This document shows, in pieces, positions 16,629-24,670 of a stretch of DNA of 64,000 bases (position 1 is its first letter; every line of letters starts with the position of its first letter). The stretch is from Bin87 sp965220505. Its GTDB lineage: Bacteria; Chloroflexota; Dehalococcoidia; Lucifugimonadales; UBA3495. Below the pieces are notes generated by a model. It worked only from the letters and a program-made list of their open reading frames with translations. It was not told the origin of the DNA and did no database searches. Both the position numbers and the translations under genes were made by a program. The stretch is taken from positions 372,001-436,000 of the forward strand of contig CBDCQE010000003.1 of assembly GCA_965220505.1 (NCBI GenBank), given 5' to 3'.

Positions 16629-17177
16629 CTATAGTTGGGCGGCTATCGCCAGGGCCAGCCCGGCCACCACGATGACAAACGCGCCAATCAGCGTCCAGGT
16701 GAGAACCCGCCGGATGCGCCGTCGTCGTTGCCGCGCGCGGCGCAGGTCGGCCCGGTAGTCCCAGGGACGGCGGATGTGGTCACCATCCTTCCAAATGCCG
16801 CGCCGCCGCCGTTTGGCCTCGGCCTCCGCCTCCGGGAACCCCAGGTCTCGACCTCCGTAGCGCCGGTACCACCAGGCCATGCCGGAGCGCACCATCTCCA
16901 CGTTGACTGACTGACCCCGCCGGCGCTGCCGATAGAGCAGGCCCACCGTGCGCCCGTAACGGTCGGTAGCCATGGCGTCCATGCGGATGCCGCCCCGCTG
17001 CACCAGGGATGCCAGCTGTTTGCGTGATTCCTGTCCGTAGGGTTGGGCCAGTTCCGGAGCGTCGATGCCGTAAAGCCGCACCGGAAACGGCCGCCGCAAG
17101 AAGCTGAACAACCCGGAGTACTTCACCTCCAGCGAGTCGCCATCAATGACTCGCCGTATCCGTACCTTTCGGGACAT
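16629..17177 (-). CDS. Thermonuclease-like (SNase) protein with C-terminal membrane anchor
   Basis: A 182-residue protein. The staphylococcal nuclease domain spans about 3-130: VRIRRVIDGDSLEV, then VRLYGIDAPELAQPYGQES and ATDRYGRTVGLLY, which supply the Arg, Glu and Arg of the active site and the metal-binding Asp. There is no signal peptide. A highly basic stretch (RRARQRRRRIRR, about 145-157) precedes one C-terminal hydrophobic helix (about 160-181). By the positive-inside rule the nuclease domain should face the cytoplasm. That is unusual, since many SNase proteins are secreted. Confidence 0.85.
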   Translation of the reverse strand: MSRKVRIRRVIDGDSLEVKYSGLFSFLRRPFPVRLYGIDAPELAQPYGQESRKQLASLVQRGGIRMDAMATDRYGRTVGLLYRQRRRGQSVNVEMVRSGMAWWYRRYGGRDLGFPEAEAEAKRRRRGIWKDGDHIRRPWDYRADLRRARQRRRRIRRVLTWTLIGAFVIVVAGLALAIAAQL

Positions 17178-17184
17178 CTGCGAC

Positions 17185-18024
17185 CTAAACGGTCAACGGT
17201 GTGTCGTCCCGGTTGGCCCACTCTCCCATGGACGCGTCGTAGTTCCTGGCGTTCTCGAAGCCGACCAGGCGCAGTACGAAGTTTCCGTGCGCCGCACGGA
17301 TGCCAGCCTGTCAATAGGAGTATGCCGTCTTGTCCGGCGTGATGCCGTGCTCAGTGAGGATGCGTCGGATCTCGGCAGCCGGCTTGAACTCGTGGGTGTT
17401 GCGGTCCATCAGGTGGAACCACTCCAGGTGCACCGCGCCGGGAACGTGGCCCACGCGCTTGTTGCGGTAGTTCTCGGCGGTTCCGTCCCATTCGGCGTCG
17501 CTGCGCACGTCCCACACCACCACGTTGTCCAGCGTGCAGGCCGCTTTGAGCTCGTCGCCGGTGGCGATGAACGACTCGTCGGCGCGTGGGGTGAAGGTCA
17601 CCGTCGCCGGCGCTTTGGGCCGGCCGAAGTCAACGGACTGCCCCGCGTTGACCCAAGCGCGCCATCCGCCGTTGAGCACCTTCACGTTGCTGTGGCCGTA
17701 ATAGTTGAACACCCACCAGATCCGCGCCGCCGTGAGCCCCTGGGCGTGGTCGTAGGTCACCACGGTGGTGTCGTCGCCGATGCCCAGGCCCTCGGCCATG
17801 GCCTTGAACTGTTCGGCCGTCATGACGTGCTGCCGGCCCGTATCGGGGTTTTTGGCCCAGTTGTCGGCGACGTGGTGGGCGCCGGGAATGTGTCCCCGCT
17901 GCCAGGCGTCGGCGGTGTTGGCGCAGTCCAGCACGACCACGTCGGGATCGTCCAGGTGAGCGGCGACCCACGCGGCGTCGGTCAGGTATTCGGGGTGGGC
18001 GTAGTCGTCGGTGTGGGTCGTCAT
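17185..18024 (-). CDS. Rhodanese sulfurtransferase with in-frame TGA at the catalytic cysteine (candidate selenoprotein)
   Basis: Two rhodanese domains. The first (about 12-130) has the inactive-site pattern seen in tandem enzymes; the second (about 150-279) holds the active loop. The frame from ATG 18024 (AGGAG 8 bases upstream) reads 237 residues to DKTAYSY, meets TGA (17313-17311), then continues in the same frame as QAGIRAAHGNFVLRLVGFEN...SMGEWANRDDTPLTV to TAG 17185. In homologues the codon after Tyr is the catalytic Cys of Y-C-Q-x-G-I-R. The full length of 279 residues is normal. The TGA is therefore either selenocysteine or a very precise nonsense mutation. The intact downstream frame and hairpin favour selenocysteine. 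selA/B/C/D are not in this window. Confidence 0.8.
17284..17300 (-). promoter_or_regulatory. Candidate bacterial SECIS hairpin
   Basis: Read on the minus strand, 10 bases after the in-frame TGA, TCCGTGC (17300-17294) pairs perfectly with GCACGGA (17290-17284) around loop GGC. The loop lies 17 bases after the TGA. Bacterial SECIS elements are small hairpins within the coding region, roughly 16-37 bases from the UGA, with G among the first loop bases. This agrees, but a short GC-rich stem can also arise by chance. Confidence 0.5.
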
Positions 18025-18150
18025 GGAGCGGCTCCTGCGGTGATCTATGAGTTGGCGGGATTGTAGGCGGGGGCGGGCCGGCGGGTCAACGGCGTAGCGT
18101 GTGCGATATCGCATCGACGTGCTATGCTGTTTCAGCGGGAAGGTGACACC

Positions 18151-18432
18151 ATGGCTGCGATCCAGCTGGATATACCCGAAGAAGACCGCGAACGCTTCGT
18201 CAGACAGGCCGAGCGGGAAGGCAAGACGCTGGACGCCTGGCTGATTTCGGTGGCCCGACAGCACAGTCCGCGACCGGAGCCACCGGCGAACGACCGATTT
18301 CAGTCGGTCGAAGAGCTTATGGCATTTCTCGAGGAATGCAGAGCCAACTCTAGGCTGGAACGTGAACCAGATTGGGAAGTACACCTCAGGAACATCCACG
18401 AGTCTCGCATACAGGGGCTGCCTGGCGTATGA
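18151..18432 (+). CDS. VapB-like antitoxin
   Basis: A 93-residue protein with an N-terminal segment IQLDIPEEDRERFVRQAEREG resembling a ribbon-helix-helix antitoxin, and an acidic C-terminal region. ATG 18151 follows GGAAGGTG. Its stop overlaps the start of the PIN toxin (ATGA at 18429-18432). A TGCTATGCT -10-like sequence lies just upstream. Family assignment rests on context and size. Confidence 0.7.
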   Translation: MAAIQLDIPEEDRERFVRQAEREGKTLDAWLISVARQHSPRPEPPANDRFQSVEELMAFLEECRANSRLEREPDWEVHLRNIHESRIQGLPGV

Positions 18433-18824
18433 CCTTCGTCGATGCCAACGTGTTCATGTATGCGGTGGGTGGCCCACATCCACTACAACAGATTGCTTGG
18501 GAGTTCCTGCGTCGGTCATACAGCAACGGTTCGCCTTTATGCACGTCCGCAGAGGTCTTGCAAGAACTGGCGCACGCTTACCTGCGGGTAGGCCGCGGTG
18601 AGACATTTGACCGCGCGATGATATTGGTAAGGCGGTACGGCGTGGAGGTTTGGTCCCTCGAACGTGAGGATGTGCTGCTCGCCCGTCAGCTCCATGAGCA
18701 GCACCCGACGCTCTCCGCCCGCGACCTCTGTCATCTCGCCTCCTGCCAACGTCGCGGCGTTAGCGAAATGATGACCTTCGACCAAGGCCTGGCCTCCACG
18801 TTCCCAGGACCGGCTGAGTCATAG
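18429..18824 (+). CDS. VapC-type PIN toxin
   Basis: A 131-residue PIN-domain ribonuclease. The acidic residues appear as FVDANVFMYAVG (Asp at 4), TSAEVLQELAHAYLR (Glu near 40), LSARDLCHLASC (Asp near 96) and MMTFDQGL (Asp near 118), the order expected for the Mg site. The start is fixed by the 4-base ATGA overlap with the antitoxin stop; the frame upstream of it is not conserved. It probably cleaves RNA when released from its antitoxin. Confidence 0.85.
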   Translation: MTFVDANVFMYAVGGPHPLQQIAWEFLRRSYSNGSPLCTSAEVLQELAHAYLRVGRGETFDRAMILVRRYGVEVWSLEREDVLLARQLHEQHPTLSARDLCHLASCQRRGVSEMMTFDQGLASTFPGPAES

Positions 18825-18965
18825 CCATCAACCGACGGACCCGTCCCGACGCACCCCGCACACCGTCCCAGCGATAAGTCGAGCCTAAACGCTTTCAAAT
18901 ACGTCATCCCGCCGTTCCCGCTACAATAGGCGCACTCAACACGCTCATGTGCGAGGTGCGCTTTT

Positions 18966-20870
18966 ATGGTTCAGCAGGGACAGATTGACCATCTTTTGCA
19001 GGAGGCCGGGGAGATCCCGCCTCCGCCCCACGTGGTCGAGCAGGCCACCATGTCCGACTACGACGGCGTCTACGCCCGGTCCGTGGCGGACCCCGAGGGT
19101 TTTTGGGCGGAGGCCGCCGAGGAGCTGCACTGGTTCCGTCGGTGGGACGATGTCTTCCAGTGGGACTACCCCAACTTCCGCTGGTTCGTGGGCGGCCAGA
19201 CCAACATCGCCTATAACGCCCTGGATCGCCACCTGACCACCGAGCGGCGCAACAAAGCCGCCCTCATCTGGCTGGGCGAGGATGGCACGGAGCAGGTCTA
19301 CACCTACGCGCGGCTGGCCCAACAGGTCAACCGCTTCGCCAACGGCCTGAAGTCCCTGGGCGTGGGCAAGGGGGACCGGGTCGTCATCTATATGCCCCTG
19401 ACGCCAGAGGGCGCCATCAGCATGCTGGCCTGCGCGCGCATCGGCGCGATCCACAGCGTGGTCTACGCCGGCTTCAGCGTCGGTTCCCTGCGCGACCGCA
19501 TCCAGGACGCCAACGCCAAGGCGCTGATCACCGGCGACGTGGGTTACCGCCGGGGCAACCGCGTCGACCTGAAGGGCATCGCCAACGAGGCGGTGGCGGG
19601 CTGCGACAGCCTGGAGCACGTCATCGTCTTCCGCCGCGAGCTGGCCCTGGAGGACCTGCGGGACGGCGAGATCGACTTCGATGGCCTGATGGCGCGCAGC
19701 AGCATCGACTGCCCTGCCGAGGTCATGGACGCTGAGGATCCGCTCTACATCCTGTACACCAGCGGCACCACCGGCCGGCCCAAGGGCGTGGTCCATGTCC
19801 ACGGCGGCTATATGGTGGGCACGCACTACCACTTCAAGAACTTCTGGGACGTCAAGGACAACGACGTCTTCTGGTGCATGTCCGACATCGGCTGGGTGGT
19901 GGGCCATAGCTACATCGTCTACGCGCCCCTGGTCGCCGGCGCCACCACCGTATTCCGCGAGGGCGCGCCCGACTTCCCCCACAACGCCGTGTTCTACGAG
20001 GTCATCGAAAAGTACGGCGTCAACGTGATCTTCACCGCGCCCACGGCCGTGCGGATGCTGATGCGTTACGGTGAGGAGCCGGCCAGCCGGTACAACCTGC
20101 GCTCCCTGCGGTTCCTCACCTGCGCCGGCGAGCCGCTGAACCCGGAGGCCCTGCGCTGGGCCTACGAGCACATCTGCGGCAGCGGCGAGTGGGCGCACAT
20201 GGTCGACAACTGGTGGCAGACCGAGACCGGCGGTCCCTGCCTGGGCACGACCGCCACCATGACCTCCCGGCCCGGACGGGTGGGCAAGCCTCTCCCCGGC
20301 GCCGTCATGGACATCGTGGACCGCGAGGGCCAGCCCATCGAGGAACCCGACAAGGGCGGTTTCCTGGTGATCCGCCGTCCCTTCCCGCACTTCTCCCGCA
20401 CCGTGTGGGGCGACCCGGACCGCTACGCCGACACCTGGAGCCAGATCCCCGGTGTGTACTCCTCCGGCGACGTGGCCCTGCGCGACGCCGACGGTTACTA
20501 CATGGTGGTGGGCCGCGCCGACGACGTGCTCAACGTGGCAGGTCACCGCATTGGCTCGGCCGAGGTGGAGTCGGCGCTGGTGTCGCATCCGGAGGTGGCT
20601 GAGGCGGCGGTTATCGGCAAGCCCGACGAGCTGCGCGGCGAGGTGATCAAGGGCTTCGTAACCCTGCGCATGGGCAGCGAGGGCTCCGACCGCATGATCA
20701 ACGACCTGCAACTGCACGTCCGCCGTGAGCTGGGTCCCATCGCGGTACCGTCGGAGATCGAGTTCACGCCCACGCTGCCCAAGACCCGCTCCGGCAAAAT
20801 CATGCGCCGCCTGCTCAAGGCGCAGGAGCTTGGGCTGGATCCGGGAGACATAACGACGCTGGAGGAGTAA
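18966..20870 (+). CDS. acs: Acetyl-CoA synthetase (AMP-forming)
   Basis: A 634-residue ANL-superfamily enzyme activating acetate (or propionate) to acyl-CoA through acyl-AMP. Motifs: YTSGTTGRPKGVVH near 260, WWQTETGG near 415, GRADDVLNVAGHRIG near 515, and the C-terminal PKTRSGKIMRRLL near 605, whose Lys is the acetylation-controlled catalytic residue. It is close to the usual 640-650 residues. GAGGTG lies 7 bases before ATG; TACAAT at 18922-18927 is a possible -10. Monocistronic. Confidence 0.95.
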   Translation: MVQQGQIDHLLQEAGEIPPPPHVVEQATMSDYDGVYARSVADPEGFWAEAAEELHWFRRWDDVFQWDYPNFRWFVGGQTNIAYNALDRHLTTERRNKAALIWLGEDGTEQVYTYARLAQQVNRFANGLKSLGVGKGDRVVIYMPLTPEGAISMLACARIGAIHSVVYAGFSVGSLRDRIQDANAKALITGDVGYRRGNRVDLKGIANEAVAGCDSLEHVIVFRRELALEDLRDGEIDFDGLMARSSIDCPAEVMDAEDPLYILYTSGTTGRPKGVVHVHGGYMVGTHYHFKNFWDVKDNDVFWCMSDIGWVVGHSYIVYAPLVAGATTVFREGAPDFPHNAVFYEVIEKYGVNVIFTAPTAVRMLMRYGEEPASRYNLRSLRFLTCAGEPLNPEALRWAYEHICGSGEWAHMVDNWWQTETGGPCLGTTATMTSRPGRVGKPLPGAVMDIVDREGQPIEEPDKGGFLVIRRPFPHFSRTVWGDPDRYADTWSQIPGVYSSGDVALRDADGYYMVVGRADDVLNVAGHRIGSAEVESALVSHPEVAEAAVIGKPDELRGEVIKGFVTLRMGSEGSDRMINDLQLHVRRELGPIAVPSEIEFTPTLPKTRSGKIMRRLLKAQELGLDPGDITTLEE

Positions 20871-20912
20871 GAACGTTTAGCCGGCGCGTCTCACAACTAT
20901 TTTGAACGTTCG

Positions 20913-21119
20913 ATGAACGGCAGGGAATTCGTGAGGCGCGCCCGGCGCTATGCCAGACGCAACAGTTTGGAATGGCGTTTCGACCCGGCTTGGGGCAAAG
21001 GCAGCCATGGCAGGTTTTTCATTGGCGAGCGGTTTACCACCGTGCAACACGGTGAGATATCGTCGGGTCTATTGCACAATATGTTGAGGGATCTGGACAT
21101 CGACAGGCGGAGGTTTTGA
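20913..21119 (+). CDS. hicA: HicA mRNA interferase toxin
   Basis: A 68-residue dsRBD-fold toxin. The catalytic segment GKGSHGRFFI contains the conserved His, after an N-terminal helix (GREFVRRARRYARR). The end LLHNMLRDLDIDRRRF matches the HicA C-terminal helix. It precedes hicB by 3 bases, the usual toxin-first order. It degrades mRNA independently of translation unless HicB binds. Confidence 0.85.
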   Translation: MNGREFVRRARRYARRNSLEWRFDPAWGKGSHGRFFIGERFTTVQHGEISSGLLHNMLRDLDIDRRRF

Positions 21120-21122
21120 AAC

Positions 21123-21560
21123 GTGAAGTACGCCTTTCCATGCAACATCAGGCCGGATGAAGAAGAGGGGGGATGGGGTTTTGTGGTTTCGTTCCCCGAC
21201 ATATACGGCGCTAATACAGGCGGGAAGACATTCAAGGAGTCGATCATCCTGGCCGAAGATTGTATGGTAGTAGCGTTGTCTGCCTACATCGATCTGGGAC
21301 GCGATCTGCCCACGCCCAGCTCTTTTCAGGATGGACAGGAACTACTGACGGTGCAGCCCCTTATCGCCGCCCAACTCGACCTATACACCGCCATGCGCGA
21401 GCAGGGCATCAGCCGGGCGGAACTGGCGGAACGGCTGGGGATTAGCAGCGAAGACTCCGACCAGCTGTTGAGCCTGGACTACCGCACGCCCATCGGCAAG
21501 GTCTCCAAAGCCCTCAAAGCCGTAGGTTGCGAGTTGGCAGTAACGGAACGGGTCGCCTGA
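21123..21560 (+). CDS. hicB: HicB antitoxin
   Basis: A 145-residue antitoxin. The N-terminal partially degraded RNase H fold reads YAFPCNIRPDEEEGGWGFVVSFPDI and ILAEDCMVVALSAYIDLGRDLPTPS. The C-terminal helix-turn-helix (about 85-130: ISRAELAERLGISSEDSDQLL) probably binds the operon promoter. GTG start at 21123 directly after hicA. The long version of HicB with a DNA-binding domain suggests autoregulation. Confidence 0.87.
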   Translation: MKYAFPCNIRPDEEEGGWGFVVSFPDIYGANTGGKTFKESIILAEDCMVVALSAYIDLGRDLPTPSSFQDGQELLTVQPLIAAQLDLYTAMREQGISRAELAERLGISSEDSDQLLSLDYRTPIGKVSKALKAVGCELAVTERVA

Positions 21561-21590
21561 TGAACTGTGCCAACTGTTGGAGACGCTGCA

Positions 21591-22550
21591 ATGCTGGACG
21601 ACCTGGTAAGCGTGATTGAAACGCTGCAACGGCGCATCCGCGACCACGGGCCTACGCTGCGTGAAAATGAGACGAGGACGCGCATGGGGCTGATTGATCC
21701 GCTGTTGCGGGTTCTCGGCTGGGATGTATCTGACCCGTCGGTCGTTACACCCGAATACAACGTTGGCAACGGCAGAGCAGATTACGCCCTTTTGAACCGA
21801 GATGAACGGCCTGCCGCGTTGATCGAAGCCAAGCATTTCTCTGAACCATTGGAGCGGCCTAACCACCAGGAACAAGTCTTTACCTACGCACTCATGCAGC
21901 AAGTCAGATATGCTGGACTAACCGACGGAGACCGGTGGATCCTCGACGATGTTTCTGTTTTCTCAGGTGAGAGGCGCATCTTGGACTTGTCGATCGCAAA
22001 CACATCCGCCCACGTGTGCGCACTCCAACTACTGCTTCTTTGGCGCCCCAATCTCGCCTCTGGACAACCCGCAGTTGCGCAAACGCCGTTGTTGTCGGAG
22101 GAACCTGAGCCAGCGGCTTACTCGGAAAGGACAACGACCGCACCATCACCGGTTCCAACTTCGGTCGGCGATGATGCGTCATGGATTGCCCTTTCTGCTT
22201 TCGCGGGGGACCCTGCCGACGCTCTTCCCAGTTCAATGCGGTTCCCGAATTGGGATGAATACTCGGTGAACAATTGGAACCAATTGGTCCGTCACGCCGT
22301 CGCCTGGCTTTCGTCTCGGGAGTTGCTAACCGCGAATGATGTTCCGATACCGTCCAGCAAGAAGCGTTTCATCGTCAGTACCGAACCCGTTCACCCTGCT
22401 GGCAATCCATTTGCCCAAAAAATAGCGGTCACAGGAACCCCGTTCGTGTACGAAGGCAACATCAGTCGTCGCGCTGCGGTCAGCAACGCCAAGAAATTGC
22501 TCGAATACTGCCACGTCGACCCCGCCGACGTCCTCTTGCGCGTGGGGTGA
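21591..22550 (+). CDS. Restriction-like PD-(D/E)XK nuclease, solitary
   Basis: A 319-residue protein. The N-terminal part resembles the nuclease domain of type I restriction HsdR subunits: an acidic lead (LRENETRTRMGLIDPLLRVLGWDV), then GRADYALL...ALIEAKHF, giving the D and E-x-K of the PD-(D/E)XK fold (about residues 55-82). The middle is low-complexity (Pro/Thr/Ser, about 150-195). A C-terminal domain follows (ISRRAAVSNAKKLLEYC). There is no helicase part and no hsdM/hsdS beside it. GGAG 8 bases upstream supports ATG 21591 over GTG 21567. It may be part of a TA/defence cluster between HicAB and VapBC. Target unknown. Confidence 0.65.
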   Translation: MLDDLVSVIETLQRRIRDHGPTLRENETRTRMGLIDPLLRVLGWDVSDPSVVTPEYNVGNGRADYALLNRDERPAALIEAKHFSEPLERPNHQEQVFTYALMQQVRYAGLTDGDRWILDDVSVFSGERRILDLSIANTSAHVCALQLLLLWRPNLASGQPAVAQTPLLSEEPEPAAYSERTTTAPSPVPTSVGDDASWIALSAFAGDPADALPSSMRFPNWDEYSVNNWNQLVRHAVAWLSSRELLTANDVPIPSSKKRFIVSTEPVHPAGNPFAQKIAVTGTPFVYEGNISRRAAVSNAKKLLEYCHVDPADVLLRVG

Positions 22551-22629
22551 AACCTTCCTTGCGAGCCCGAACTGCTCTGCTATAGATACACGCGCACTTT
22601 GGCCTCGCCGAAACCATTGGGAGTATCAG

Positions 22630-22917
22630 ATGACTACGGAACTGAAACCCGAGATGGAGGCCCGTATCGCCGATCTGGCGAAGCGGCTCGGTTTCGCCGG
22701 CCCGGATGCGGCGGAACGGGTGCTCAAAGCGGCGTTGGACGACCTCGACGCCAAAACGCCGAATCACAAGATGACGCCTGATGAGATTGAGGCGGAGATA
22801 GCCTATTGGTCTCGGGTCGCCAAGCGCAACCGAGCGTTGCATCCCTTTGACGACGACAATCCGCCGTCCAGGGTCTGGCAGGAAGAACTGTACGACGAGC
22901 GGGGCCTTCCAAAATGA
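22630..22917 (+). CDS. VapB-type antitoxin
   Basis: A 95-residue protein with an N-terminal helix-rich DNA-binding or dimerisation segment (LKPEMEARIADLAKRLGFAG) and an acidic C-terminal arm ending EELYDERGLPK. The stop overlaps the toxin start (ATGA at 22914-22917). Role inferred from linkage to the PIN gene. Confidence 0.72.
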   Translation: MTTELKPEMEARIADLAKRLGFAGPDAAERVLKAALDDLDAKTPNHKMTPDEIEAEIAYWSRVAKRNRALHPFDDDNPPSRVWQEELYDERGLPK

Positions 22918-23306
22918 TGGTTGCTGATACGTCCGCAGTGATAGCGGTATTGGACGATGAGCTGGAAGGGCCGTCATTTTTGAATATGATGGTCCATGAT
23001 GGGGAAGTGCTGGTATCTACCGCTACAGCCGTCGAACTCATGATTGTCGCCATGGGGAAAAGCGACGTCATATACGAGGATGCCGTCGAATTCCTGGCGC
23101 GGCCGTTCATCCGTCTGGTTCCACTGGACGAGGAACAGCTTTGGGAAGCGGCAGAGGCATACGTGAATTACGGCAAAGGCCGCGGGCATCCCGCCCAACT
23201 GAATTTCGGCGACACCTTCGCCTATGCTCTGGCCTCCGTGCGGGTGTTGCCGCTGCTCTACAAGGGCGAGGATTTTGCCCGAACGGACATCGCAACGGTG
23301 ATGTGA
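22914..23306 (+). CDS. VapC-type PIN toxin
   Basis: A 130-residue PIN ribonuclease. The acidic positions are VADTSAVIAVL (Asp near 4), TATAVELMIVA (Glu near 40), NFGDTFAYALA (Asp near 100) and LLYKGEDFARTDI (Asp near 120). The phrase GHPAQLNFGDTFAYALA is typical of the Rv0065/Rv0960-like VapC group. Coupled to the antitoxin by a 4-base overlap and followed by a strong terminator. Confidence 0.88.
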   Translation: MMVADTSAVIAVLDDELEGPSFLNMMVHDGEVLVSTATAVELMIVAMGKSDVIYEDAVEFLARPFIRLVPLDEEQLWEAAEAYVNYGKGRGHPAQLNFGDTFAYALASVRVLPLLYKGEDFARTDIATVM

Positions 23307-23345
23307 CAAGTGTTGGCGCTATTGGGGTCAGATCCCCAAATCACG

Positions 23346-23377
23346 GGCGGTCGCTCCGTACCCACGGAGCGACCGCC
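23346..23377. terminator. Strong bidirectional hairpin
   Basis: A perfect 14-bp stem GGCGGTCGCTCCGT / ACGGAGCGACCGCC with loop ACCC, followed by AAATTAG. It lies between the convergent vapC and glutamine synthetase genes. Confidence 0.75.
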
Positions 23378-23418
23378 AAATTAGATCCCCAGGATCGGAC
23401 CAGATTTCTGCGCGGGCC

Positions 23419-24438
23419 CTAGCTCGCGGCCGCGCCCACGGTCTCCATGATCAGCCGGGTTACGGTGTAGGGATCGCAGTTGGCGTTGGGGCGCCGGTCC
23501 TCGATGTAACCCTTGCCGTCCCGGGCCACCTGCCACGGAATCCGAACCGAGGCGCCCCGGTCGGACACGCCGTAGCGGAACTCGCGGTACGAGCAGGTCT
23601 CGTGCAGGCCGGTGAGGCGCTCTTCGATGCGGTCGCCGTAGTTGGCGATGTGCAGGTCGTGGCGGGTCTCCAGAGCCTCCGCCGCAGCGACGCAGGCGTC
23701 GTAGTTCTCCCGCATCGCGGTGGTGGAAAAGTTGGTGTGGGCGCCGGCGCCGTTCCAGTCGCCCTTGACCGGCTTGGGGTCCAGCGTGGCGCTGATGCCC
23801 CGGCGTCCGTCGACCGTCAGCACGTCCTCGCCGATCCGGTACAGGAGCCAGCGAGCCAGCCACAGGTGGTCGCCCACCGTGGGCGCTCCCACCGGGCCGA
23901 TCTGGAACTCCCATTGTGCCGGCATAACCTCGCCGTTGATGCCGGAAATGGCCAGTCCGGCATACATGCAGGCGTCCATGTGCTGCTCGACCACGGGGCG
24001 GCCGAACACCTCGTCGGAACCGACGCCGCAGTAGTAGCCGCCCTGGGGCGCGGGGAAGCCGTTGTCCGGCCAGCCCAGGGGCTTGATGCCGTCAAAGAAG
24101 GTGTATTCCTGCTCGATGCCGAACCAGAAATCCATCGCGGCGTACTGCTCGGCCGCGGCAGCGCAACCCGCCCGGGTGTTGGAGGGGTGCGGCGTCATGT
24201 CGGTGAGGAGCACTTCGCACATCACCAGCTTGTTGTTCCCACCCCGTACCGGGTCAGGAACCATCAGAACCGGGTTCAGCACGCAGTCCGAGTTTTCTCC
24301 GGGCGCCTGGTTGGTGCTGGAGCCGTCGAAACCCCAAACGGGCGGGTCCTCGCCATCCGGTATGATCTTGCCCTTGGACCGGAGCTTGGCAGTTGGCTGC
24401 TGCCCGTCGATCCAAATGTATTCCGCCTTGTAACTCAT
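23419..24438 (-). CDS. glnII: Glutamine synthetase, type II (eukaryotic-like)
   Basis: A 339-residue enzyme forming glutamine from glutamate, ammonia and ATP. The pattern is GSII rather than the 450-residue GlnA: AEYIWIDG at the start, GFDGSSTNQAPGENSDC near 40, FGIEQEYTFF near 107, GLAISGINGEVMPAQWEFQIGP near 165, and GAGAHTNFSTTAMR near 235. GSII is not controlled by adenylylation. ATG 24438 is chosen because GAGG lies 9 bases upstream; the frame to 24453 adds five residues. Monocistronic. A GSI gene may exist elsewhere in the genome. Confidence 0.95.
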   Translation of the reverse strand: MSYKAEYIWIDGQQPTAKLRSKGKIIPDGEDPPVWGFDGSSTNQAPGENSDCVLNPVLMVPDPVRGGNNKLVMCEVLLTDMTPHPSNTRAGCAAAAEQYAAMDFWFGIEQEYTFFDGIKPLGWPDNGFPAPQGGYYCGVGSDEVFGRPVVEQHMDACMYAGLAISGINGEVMPAQWEFQIGPVGAPTVGDHLWLARWLLYRIGEDVLTVDGRRGISATLDPKPVKGDWNGAGAHTNFSTTAMRENYDACVAAAEALETRHDLHIANYGDRIEERLTGLHETCSYREFRYGVSDRGASVRIPWQVARDGKGYIEDRRPNANCDPYTVTRLIMETVGAAAS

Positions 24439-24670
24439 GAAACAGAACCTCAAATTCCAGACTGTTCAGATATTGTACCCGAACTGCCCTGATTAAATCG
24501 CCCCGCCGCAGCCTCTCACTTGTAAAAAGTTTGTTACCACGGGCAACCGGGCGCTGTCGATCGCGTGCCGGCCTCGGCTCGCCGTACTCTGACGTTCGTC
24601 GCCGATGGTACACTTGAACCTGGCGACACCGCCACCGCGATAATCCAAACCCCTGGAGAACGAAGACCGT

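Noticed and set aside
17311..18399. Rhodanese as a 362-residue protein ending at TGA
   Set aside because: The start at 18399 lies within the VapB gene on the other strand; the true start is ATG 18024, and the reading past TGA restores the conserved active-site loop.
18945..20717. Minus-strand open frame of 590 codons
   Set aside because: It is the antisense of acs. High GC at third positions removes stops from the opposite strand; the translation is His/Val/Gly-rich without motifs.
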